The translations under genes were made by a program, and so were the position numbers. Of a DNA stretch of 64,000 nt, positions 50,031 to 64,000 are shown in pieces. Numbering within the stretch: position 1 is the stretch's first letter; each line of letters starts with the position of its first letter. Origin of the DNA: Batkoa obscura (lineage: Eukaryota > Entomophthoromycota > Entomophthoromycetes > Entomophthorales > Batkoaceae); assembly GCA_030770535.1 (NCBI GenBank), contig JASVEC010000003.1:496001-560000 (forward strand). The letters run 5' to 3'. The notes beneath the pieces were generated by a model. That model did no database searches, was not told where the DNA came from, and saw only the letters and a list, made by a program, of their open reading frames with translations.

Positions 50031-50800
50031 TTTATGCTACCTATTTTATTAAATTTAATGAATAGATTACTACTGCATATATATTTAATTTCAAGTGGAA
50101 TTTAATAAATACAAATATAAGAACACACCCTCTCCTTTTTGCCATGAGTTTTAACCTTAGGTTAAAAATTATTTTTCAATACTCAGTCTATCTAGAAGAG
50201 TTCATTGCTCATTTACAAATTACTTTCTTCTCTCATTGTATCTCTTTATTTTCATTCTAGACTCTATTATTGGTACTTGATGATCTATATTTTTTAATCT
50301 TGAATAAAACGTTGTTTTAATATACAAGCATAAAACAAAAGAACAAAAATACCGTTAATCTATTCAAATTGATACAATGTATTCTTGGATTCTATTTACC
50401 TATCCGTTTATTCCACACTAAATACTTTTAGATTCTATTTGTTCATTTATTCTACAATAAAAGTTAAATACTATTACAAACCAAATATCGATAGATACAT
50501 ACATTGATGTTTTCATACAATTCTTAAATTTAATTTACAGTAAAAGTAGCTATACAAAACGTAAAAGGTACTTATCTAGAATAATATATGGAGATGTATT
50601 TTTATGTTTAAGAATTTTACTAACAATCTTTCTGCTGAAACAGCGCTTAAAAAATGGAAAAAGTAATGAAGCCAAAAAAAACACCCCCATATAGGCTATT
50701 AAAACATAGTATTATTATATCTTTATAGCATGGTATTTAGTATTTTAATTACTATTTTTTTAGATCTATCTTAGAACTCATTTATAAGCAAATATCGAGA
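50031..50800 (+). repeat. Direct duplication, unit 1 (with MITE)
   Basis: Shares TTTATGC-CCTATT...TTAAATTTAATGAATA near its start and TAGGCTATTAAAACATAGTA near its end with the unit at 51023-51580. Unit 1 has MITE copy 5 inserted; unit 2 has the empty site. Confidence 0.5.
50587..50691 (-). mobile_element. MITE copy 5 (reverse)
   Basis: About 105 bp, from TATGGAGATG to ACCCCCATA, with core in reverse orientation. The related empty site near 51466-51476 shows that TA was duplicated on insertion. Confidence 0.8.
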
Positions 50801-50893
50801 TTGAACTTTTTTCTTTTAATTAACTGATATTACTAATTTTTAACAATTACTATTAAGAATTCTAAATTAATAGTACATTTTTTATAATAATCA

Positions 50894-50993
50894 TATGAGG
50901 GTATTTTTTTTTATTTCATTTTTTTCATCTTTTAAGCGCTATTTGAGTAGAAAAACTGTTAGTAAAATTCTCACACAAAAAAACATCTCCATA
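50894..50993 (+). mobile_element. MITE copy 6
   Basis: About 100 bp, from TATGAGGGTA to ACATCTCCATA, core TTTTAAGCGCTATTTGAGTAG, slightly degenerate. Confidence 0.75.
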
Positions 50994-51022
50994 TATTAAA
51001 ATATGATGAATTTATTGGTTAT

Positions 51023-51580
51023 TTTATGCCATCTATTCTATTGAATTTGAAGAATATAGTACTAACGGGCACTCAGTTAATTTAAGTTTAATTTAATTAA
51101 TAAACATAAGAATAAAAATACCATTATCCCCTTTTAGTATATTAAGTTGTTCTCTATATTTCAGACATCTTCATTTAAATTTGTTACTAATTTATTTTAC
51201 TTGAATTTAAGGATTGTGTGTAATTTTTTATTATTAAATTCAGGTAAAAAAGATTACCAACAAGTTTAAATGAAGGTGTTTGAAACATAGAAAACAACTT
51301 GATATACAGTGTATTTATTTATTTATTTATTTATTTATCATACACTAAAAACTTAAAGAAATTGTCAACCAAATATTGAAATAAAATGTTCCCATCCAAT
51401 TCTTGAATTTTAATAGTTAAACCCAAATATACAAAATGTAGAATAATATCTATTCATATTAATATATAGGCTATTAAAATATAGTATTATTGTGGCTTTA
51501 TTTCATAAAGATATAATTATTAATCACTATCTTTTTGGTATATCCGATAAGTCATTTATAATTAAATATAAAGATAGAAA
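51023..51580 (+). repeat. Direct duplication, unit 2 (empty MITE site)
   Basis: Homologue of 50031-50800 lacking the MITE: AATATATAGGCTATTAAAA is uninterrupted. It contains the long hairpin at 51137-51307. A further fragment of the unit start may recur at about 51583. Confidence 0.5.
51137..51307. repeat. Long imperfect hairpin (arms about 73 bp)
   Basis: Left arm 51137-51210 and right arm 51234-51307 are about 80-85% reverse-complementary (for example ATATTAAGTTGTTCTC against AACAACTTGATAT), separated by about 24 bases. A transcript would fold into a long near-duplex. Confidence 0.65.
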
Positions 51581-51737
51581 TTTATGCTATATATTAATTA
51601 AATTCATTAAAGAACATTCTTGAAATAAATTAATTTAACATGGGACGTATATTATATAACAAAAAAAGTATAAATACTAAGGAAATAATAATCTAATATT
51701 TACTATACTAAAAGTAATTTAATAATATTTAAAAAAA

Positions 51738-52687
51738 ATGCAATATTTCGCCCTTTTAAGTGTTTTAATAGCTAGTGGATTATCCATAAAAGTTCCAGTT
51801 AAATATGATCAACTATATATCTTTGGTGATAGTTTAAGTGATTATGATAATACTTATACTTTAAGTAATCATAATTCTCCTAGCGATAAATACTATTACA
51901 ATGGAAGATATAGCAATGGACCAACTTGGATAGAAAGATTAAGCAAAAAGCTATCTATTCCAAATGTTAAATCTTTTGCTTATGCTGCAGCTACTTCCGA
52001 TAATATTGAATTTCCAGCTACTTTAGTACCTGGAGGAGTACCTGGAGCTATTCAACAAGTCAATGAATTTGTAAAGTATTATAATGGGCATAAAAAGAAT
52101 GGAAAGTTGCCAAAATCTCCATTAGTATCGTTTGCCTTTGGTGGTAATGATTTCCCATCCCCTGGTTCCAGTCCACAAAAAATGGTCAATAATTTGGAAA
52201 AAAGTATCATTAAAATTATCAATGAAAAAGGTTTAAATAACTTTTTAATCATGACTACTACTCCATTAGATATAACTCCACAAGTTAAATCCCTTCCTAA
52301 TGAACATCAAGTTCAATTTGAATCAATTACTAAACAAATTGGGATGCTTTGGTTAGAAGCTATCAATAGATTAAGAAAAAATTATCCAAAGATTCATATT
52401 TATACTTTTGATTCAAGAGGTAATTAAATAACAAAGTTCAAAGTAATATATTAATAAAGTTTTTAGATATTTTATTAAAATTAGTGAAGCAAAAGACAAC
52501 TGAGGGGGTGAATGTTAATGAAGTAAATGGCTCATGTTTAACCAAACAAGAAACGGGTGAAAATAGTTTAGCTACTTATAATGTATGTAGCAATCCAGAT
52601 AAATATATATTTTATGATTCTATTCATCCAACTTCTAATACTCACCAATATTTTGCGGATGAAATTTACAATATTATGAAAAAATAA
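51738..52687 (+). CDS. Secreted GDSL lipase/acylhydrolase (CE16-like esterase)
   Basis: Two exons, 51738-52419 and 52467-52687, give 300 residues; the 47-base intron keeps the frame (DSR then DILLKL). The N-terminus, MQYFALLSVLIASGLSIKV, is a signal peptide. Block I is QLYIFGDSLSDYDNT with the nucleophile Ser. A block II-like Gly region (AYAAATSDNIEFP) follows, then FAFGGNDF (block III) and YDSIHPT (block V) with the catalytic Asp and His. CSNPDKYIFYDSIHPT is typical of fungal GDSL/CE16 esterases, which deacetylate sugars or hydrolyse lipids outside the cell. The gene is isolated in a repeat-rich stretch. Substrate not known. Confidence 0.9.
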
Positions 52688-53543
52688 TTGATTTTGTTGT
52701 ATGAATAAACGGTTTTTTTATTAACTTTATTATGTATATTATTATCAATGATATAGTTTTAATGAATAGTTTTTTTTTGGATACTAAATTTTATACCAAA
52801 TTTGAGTCAATGTTGATTTAAAAGAAATAAGTAATAGTTTTGGTCTATGTAGTTCTTTAAAACGTTAGTATTGAATAGATAATTTTTCTATTTCTTATCT
52901 TTAAAAAAGGTAGTTAAGCAAAATCCACTTATTTTTTACTAGGATGGGAAACGTAAGAGAAGTCGTTAAGATTGAAGGATAAGGTGCAGATAAATTTGAT
53001 TTAAGATATAAAATATAAAATATAAAGTTTAATAAAAAGTTTACTAAAACCTACTTTAAAAATGACATTTTTTAATTCAAAGTTGTGAAAAATTTTAATT
53101 TTGAGGTTTTTAAAAAAAAAAGTCTAGTTAAAGTTTTTATTAAAATTTATTGTTTCAATATTATAGTTTCATTCTTTTACACTATTTTTAATATCAAGGA
53201 ATATATAAGCGTTTCACTATTAAAGACATTTTATTTATAGCATTTTATTTATTTTTGAGTATTTTTCTTTTTCTTTTAAATTACAATTTTAAAACTGCCC
53301 TAATGTCTGAAAACAACCTGTAATTTGAAACTTATTTCCGTTCATTTTAGAAATTTATAAATAAAAGATCTTCAAGTATATACTTAATTCCGCCTAGCAT
53401 TGTATTTAAAATACAGTTGTAGCTTCTTTTTTTATCACAATACTATAAACATTAGAAATTTCTACAATTTATATCAAATTGGAAATGAAAAACACATGCA
53501 ACAAGCATAGATAACAAAACGCTTTTATTAAAACATAATACCA
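52688..53543. other. Spacer between the GDSL gene and PRP2
   Basis: 3' flanks of two converging genes plus a dispersed repeat copy at 53150-53316. No gene seen. Confidence 0.5.
53150..53316 (-). repeat. Dispersed repeat, copy 2 (reverse)
   Basis: Reverse homologue of 39691-39845; shared blocks include ACAATTTTAAAACTG and ACTATTAAAGACA read on the plus strand. Family unknown. Confidence 0.55.
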
Positions 53544-57057
<3,514 letters not shown>

Positions 57058-57162
57058 TATTTGAATTTTTAAAAAATAAGATTACCCTTCTATTGAGCTT
57101 CAAATTTAATTTTAAGCAAAGTTCAGAATTTTAAATTACCAACTTTTGTTAATAAATTAAAA
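57058..57162. promoter_or_regulatory. 105-bp bidirectional promoter PRP2 / RRP15
   Basis: The two start codons are only 105 bases apart and the genes read outward, so both leaders and promoters must fit here. AT-rich; no clear TATA distinguished from background. Confidence 0.55.
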
Positions 57163-58037
57163 ATGGGATTCAAAAGAGAAATGAAAAATGAAAAGGAAGA
57201 AGCGAAATATAAGCTAAAAGTAAAAAGGGAAGAAGTGAAAGAGGAAAGAGAATCTAGTGAAGAAGAAAGGGAAATAGAAGAATCCTCAGAAGAAGAACTT
57301 AATGAGGCCTCGGATGAACACGAGTCAGGTGAGTCAGAGATTGATGATGAACCAGAGTTAGATTTAGAAAACAATGAGCCAAACAAAAGTAAATTTAATT
57401 TATTAGGATTTTTAAGAAATATAAATGACAAATGACTATAGAAAAAAAGAAAGCGTTCCATGACAATACTGACTTTACTAATATCATGGGTCAAATTTTA
57501 AACCAAACTTTAACTACTGAAAAGGAAAATGTAATTAATTTATTTAAAATTAATAAGTTTACACGTTAAGTTTTGAATTTTGTAGAATGCCATCTTATCC
57601 AAGTCCAAAGGGTTAACTAAAAAAATTGAAGAAGAAAAGCTAGAATATAGAGCACGTAAGGCATTGATTAAAGAGAAAAAAGCCTTGAAAGAAAAGGACC
57701 ATGTATTACCAGATATTCGTACGATGGACTATGAAAGGAAATTGAAAAAAGTAGCTACTAGCGGTGGTAAACTAATTTTTAGCTCTTGTTTTCGTTTTAT
57801 CTAATATTATTTTTCATCAACTTATTTAGTGGTTCGTCTATTCAATGCCATTCGAGTACAACAAAAACAAGACAATTTAGATCACTTAGACTTGAAAAAT
57901 GAAGAAAAAGTAGAAGGTAAACCTAATTTAATATAATGATTTTCTAAAACTTATTAAACCCTTATATTTTAGTTGCTAAAATGTCCAAAGCTTCGTTCCT
58001 GGATATGCTTAAAGCTGGTAGTAATAACACTGCTTAA
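57163..58037 (+). CDS. RRP15: Ribosome biogenesis protein Rrp15
   Basis: Five exons or so, starting with 57163-57388 and resuming at 57442. The N-terminal exon is Lys/Glu/Ser-rich. The conserved RRP15 domain follows: KKAFHDNTDFTNIMGQIL, NAILSKSKGLTKKIEEEKLEYRARKALIKEKK, HVLPDIRTMDYERKLKKVATSG and VVRLFNAIRVQQKQ, then SKASFLDMLK near the end. Role: pre-60S particle maturation in the nucleolus (27S pre-rRNA processing). Reading straight through the first donor gives a false short protein; the 53-base intron (57389-57441) restores the domain. It converges with the Kin4-type kinase gene. Confidence 0.9.
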
Positions 58038-58164
58038 ACGATACACCCTTTACTAGATAATTAAATATAGACCATTATTTATCTTCATTTACCTATTTTA
58101 CACATCGATTTATTTAGTATATTATGATATATATATATCTACTTTTTTGACAAAACCTATGTAT

Positions 58165-58262
58165 AATGGGGATTTCTTTTTCGTTTAGTGCTTTGGCCAT
58201 TTTTAGGCAGCTTAAAATTTAAAATATTCTTTTTAAATTCTTAGACAAAACATCCCCAAATA
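58165..58262 (+). mobile_element. Distant MITE relative
   Basis: About 98 bp with ATGGGGATTTC at the left and ACATCCCCAAA at the right, sharing only the terminal repeat and a TTCTTAGACAAA-like end with the main family. The core is different. It lies between the converging RRP15 and kinase genes. Confidence 0.45.
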
Positions 58263-58502
58263 AAAAATAGTCTTTATGGCTTTAAATAATAATTTACTAT
58301 GAATAAGTGGATTATTTTTTGTAGAATCAATTTTTTTTATTAAGTAGGTGAGATTATAAGGTAACAAAATTAAAGATTATATATGGAAGGTGAGGTGAGA
58401 GCGGGGGTAAAAATTAGTTAGCTAAATAAGGGATACAATTTTATGAATTTAAACAAAAAAGCAAGGAGAGCTTAATATAATGATAAGAGAAAATGTTACA
58501 TA

Positions 58503-61368
<2,866 letters not shown>

Positions 61369-61647
61369 TATTAAATAAAGAAATGATTATTAAATGAATA
61401 AGGGGGTTAGTATAGGGTAGTCGAAGTAGCTACAAGTTTTGAGAATAAAACTTAGATGAAAGATTGAATTAAAATTTAATAATTATAATTAAGGTTGAAT
61501 TAATTGGGATAAATTTTACTATTTGTTAAATAAATGTTAGCAAAATCTAAACACGTTCCCCTCCCAACTTGCAAAATGGTAAATGGATAACAATAACGGT
61601 AATTTAGATACTATTTCGATTGGATAGCGCTCAACATTAGGACTATG

Positions 61648-61652
61648 ATTGG
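61648..61652 (-). promoter_or_regulatory. CCAAT box upstream of the Kin4-type kinase
   Basis: CCAATCA on the minus strand, 280 bases before the ATG; a second pentamer lies at 61619-61623. Confidence 0.3.
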
Positions 61653-63093
61653 CTGAGAGATGAAGATGATCTAATTTTCTAAATGGGTGAGCCCCAACTC
61701 ATTCCATTCCAAATAAACCTACTGCTATCTGGATTAACCAATCAAAAGGATAAATGTTTTAAAATGTTTAATATTGAAACTAAATCCATCAAATTATCAA
61801 TGCTATATTAAATACTATTAGCCACTTTTTATAATAAAATAAAGGGTTTTTTAATATTAAGGTTAAATCAAGATCTTTGATTTTTTGAGTTAATTAGATA
61901 CGCTTTATTTAATGTATTATTATTTTTTAATAAAAATAAAAGATGGTTTTGTTATTATTAAACGTTCAAAAATTGCCCCTAAATTTTGTTCGCTTTGATT
62001 AAAATATTCTCATTGCGCATATTTTTTCTATTTTTATAGCGTATTGCTTGCTCAAGAGTAATTGTTTTATCTTTATTTTTATTATTATGTGACTTTTACT
62101 ACAGCTTTTATCTTTATTTAGTATTTCTGAGTTGAAATATTTTGTTTTTTACATTATTATATCATATTAATATGACAATTTATTTAATTAAAACCTTTTT
62201 ATATAGTAAAATTTCATCTTAAAGTGCCACTAAACAAAAGTTTAGCAGAAAGTTTTACAAACTATTAACTTTAACTGAAAATTACCATTACAAGAACTAC
62301 TCTATATTATCAAGAAAGTACTAATAGTAATGATAACAAATAATGTAAAATCATTAATTATTAATCAAAAAAGTGGTGAAATAAAAGTTATAGAACTATG
62401 AAAACACGAACTTTGTAGCTTGTTTATTAATCTTCCCTAAATTTAAACCTGTTCAATTTAATCTTATTATGATTCAAACTTATTTTTATAATAATGATAA
62501 GAATGATATTAAAAATAATACATTACATTCTCTAATGAACTTTTAATTAATTGTAAACTATATTTTATTTTATTTTTCAATTAATGTATAATAAATGATA
62601 TTTCATATCCGATTTTCTATACAGAAGAAAATGTGCTATAGTCAATAAAGTTATCCTAAAAACGATAGCAGATCACAGCATTATAGTTAGATAATATGGC
62701 CCAAAAAATGGCGTACATTAAACAGGTATCTTGATAGTTTTAACAATATTTCAAAACAAAGTCTACAAGTTCAAAAATTTTCCGGAGGAAATTATTTTAA
62801 TTTATCTATAATTATTTTAATTCGTACTATATTATCCTATATTTTGTTCACTTTTGCTTAATTATTGTTAAAAATTCTCAAAACAGCTGTTCAATGTATG
62901 CCACTTTTTGGACCGTATTATCTAAATGGAAATGCTATTTGTTGCCATTTAACAATAAATTCTTGGACACAATTTAAAACTGAATAGTAAAACGAAATCT
63001 TCAGACTTCAAAAACAGTAATCAACAAAATGTTTTAAATTACTTCAAAAGATGTAAAATTTCAACTGACCTCTATATGTATTATCTTTTAAAT

Positions 63094-63199
63094 ATTTAGG
63101 GATGTTTTTTTGGTTTCATCACTTTTTCTATTTTTCAAGCGTTATTTAAATGGAAAGATTGTTAGTAAAATCCTTAAACAAAAAAATACATCCCCATTT
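63094..63199 (+). mobile_element. MITE copy 7
   Basis: About 105 bp, left end TTTAGGGATGT diverged, right end ACATCCCCATTTA; core TGGAAAGATTGTTAGTAAAA. Limits approximate. Confidence 0.7.
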
Positions 63200-63424
63200 A
63201 TTATATCTTATTCTAACTATTTAAGAGCTCTGGTTATTAATAGTTTTGATATATACTTTTAAAATTTATAAATTATATTAAGCATACACTTTTTATTATT
63301 TTAATTATTATAATAAATGTTACTATATAAAAAAGCAATGACATTTTTGTAATTTATAACCTTAACTAAATAAATTTTACTATTTATAATGAAAACTCTT
63401 TACTTTTTTAAATAAATATAAAGA

Positions 63425-63529
63425 TATGTGGATGTATTTTTTTGTTTAAGAATTTTACTAACAATCTTTCCATTTAAATAACGCTTGAAAAATAGAAAAA
63501 GTGATGAAGCCAAAAAAAACACCCTTATA
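63425..63529 (-). mobile_element. MITE copy 8 (reverse)
   Basis: About 105 bp, from TATGTGGATG to ACACCCTTATA, core AATTTTACTAACAATCTTTCC in reverse. It lies in opposite orientation to copy 7, 230 bases away. Confidence 0.75.
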
Positions 63530-63785
63530 TGTTTTAATTTTTTAGCTTTACAAAGTGATAAATAGCAATTTATTTAAACAAGATAGTATCTAAATTTACT
63601 TTTATATGTTATTATTCAGCACATAGTTTCGAGGTAAAAATGAAAACCAACTTTGATTTGTTATTATTCTTTTAGAAAAAAGTATATTATCTATATATAT
63701 ATATGGTAGTAATAAAGTATATTAAGTTATAATTAAAATTAAAAATTAAACCTTTATCTCAGCAATAAACCTATTAACAACCCTT

Positions 63786-63998
63786 TTAATTATTAAAAAG
63801 TATAAAAAAGAATAGAAACCAAGTTACAAAGAGGAGTATAAGAACAAGTATTACAAATATAATATTCCATTCCTTTCTGAATATTTTAACTTCTATTTTC
63901 TTTTTTACCAATAAATAAAACACAACGGATGCTATCAAATTAACTACACTTAAATATTTAAAAATCCCTAATACAATCCCATAATCTTTAGCTTTATC
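63786..63998 (-). CDS. C-terminal part of a membrane protein, cut by the window edge
   Basis: An open frame without a stop enters from the right edge on the minus strand and ends at 63786-63788, giving at least 70 residues. It begins DKAKDYGIVLGIFKYL and has two hydrophobic segments: VVNLIASVVFYLLV, then, after the basic loop KKKIEVKIFRKEW, NIIFVILVLILLFVTWFLFF. It ends ILFNN. The reading-frame length in such AT-rich DNA and the clean TM-loop-TM layout favour a real gene. Family not recognised. Confidence 0.5.
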   Translation of the reverse strand, partial: DKAKDYGIVLGIFKYLSVVNLIASVVFYLLVKKKIEVKIFRKEWNIIFVILVLILLFVTWFLFFFILFNN

Positions 63999-64000
63999 TT

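Larger units (their letters stand above)
48796..51737. other. Gene-free repeat region between RasGEF and GDSL esterase
   Basis: Nearly 3 kb of AT-rich sequence with no credible gene. It holds a direct duplication (about 50031-50800 and 51023-51580), two MITEs, a long imperfect hairpin and a (TTTA)n microsatellite near 51311-51338. Confidence 0.6.
61369..63785. other. Gene-free spacer with kinase promoter and two MITEs
   Basis: The first 400 bases are less AT-rich and hold several CCAAT-type pentamers (ATTGG at 61619 and 61648, CCAAT near 61738), as expected for the kinase promoter. From about 61800 it is AT-rich with only the MITEs at 63094 and 63425 recognised. Confidence 0.5.

Overview
The window is nuclear DNA of an AT-rich fungus, by eye about three quarters A+T outside the conserved genes. 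It carries about 20 protein-coding genes on both strands. Many are split by small introns (about 45-80 bases, GTAAGT-type donors, TAG or CAG acceptors). Def1 with its CUE domain, a Kin4-type kinase, a DHA1-type transporter and an Ats1-like RCC1 protein point to a fungus. Retained dynein/dynactin-linked factors (FHIP, dynactin p62), long asparagine runs and strong A+T bias suggest an early-diverging lineage (a Mucoromycota/Glomeromycotina-like or other zygomycete-grade fungus). That placement is inference; nothing in the window fixes the species.

Layout. 0-13.3 kb is gene-dense: FHIP-like protein, RPA70, an Ats1-like RCC1 protein, an HDHD3-like HAD protein, Dhh1/DDX6 and a PCID2/Thp1-type PCI protein. 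13.3-17.5 kb is a repeat region with a run of hairpins, a tRNA-Pro(UGG) and a nest of solo LTR-like elements and a MITE inserted into one another. 17.5-33.4 kb holds a DHA1 transporter, Def1, TFIIA large subunit, Prp4 kinase, MSH6 and tRNA-Lys(UUU). 33.9-39.5 kb holds two divergent alpha-tubulins on either side of dynactin p62. 40.0-48.8 kb holds an intronless BRR2, tail to tail with a Ras-type GEF. 48.8-51.7 kb is repeat-rich. 51.7-61.4 kb holds a secreted GDSL esterase, Prp2/DHX16, RRP15 (divergent from Prp2) and a Kin4-type kinase. 61.4-63.8 kb is gene-poor with two MITEs, and the right edge cuts a small membrane-protein reading frame.

The genes are mostly housekeeping. Prp4 kinase, Brr2 and Prp2 act in successive steps of spliceosome activation. 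Two alpha-tubulins, dynactin p62 and FHIP belong to microtubule structure and transport. RPA70, MSH6, TFIIA and Def1 serve DNA repair and RNA polymerase II. No rRNA, CRISPR array or bacterial-type operon was seen.

The most notable non-genic content is a family of about 105-bp MITEs with TA target duplications (ten recognisable copies plus one distant relative). One sits in a duplicated block whose second copy shows the empty site, and one is itself split by an LTR-like insertion. There is also a 300-bp array of consecutive perfect or near-perfect hairpins next to the tRNA-Pro gene. I did not find an obviously new multi-gene system.
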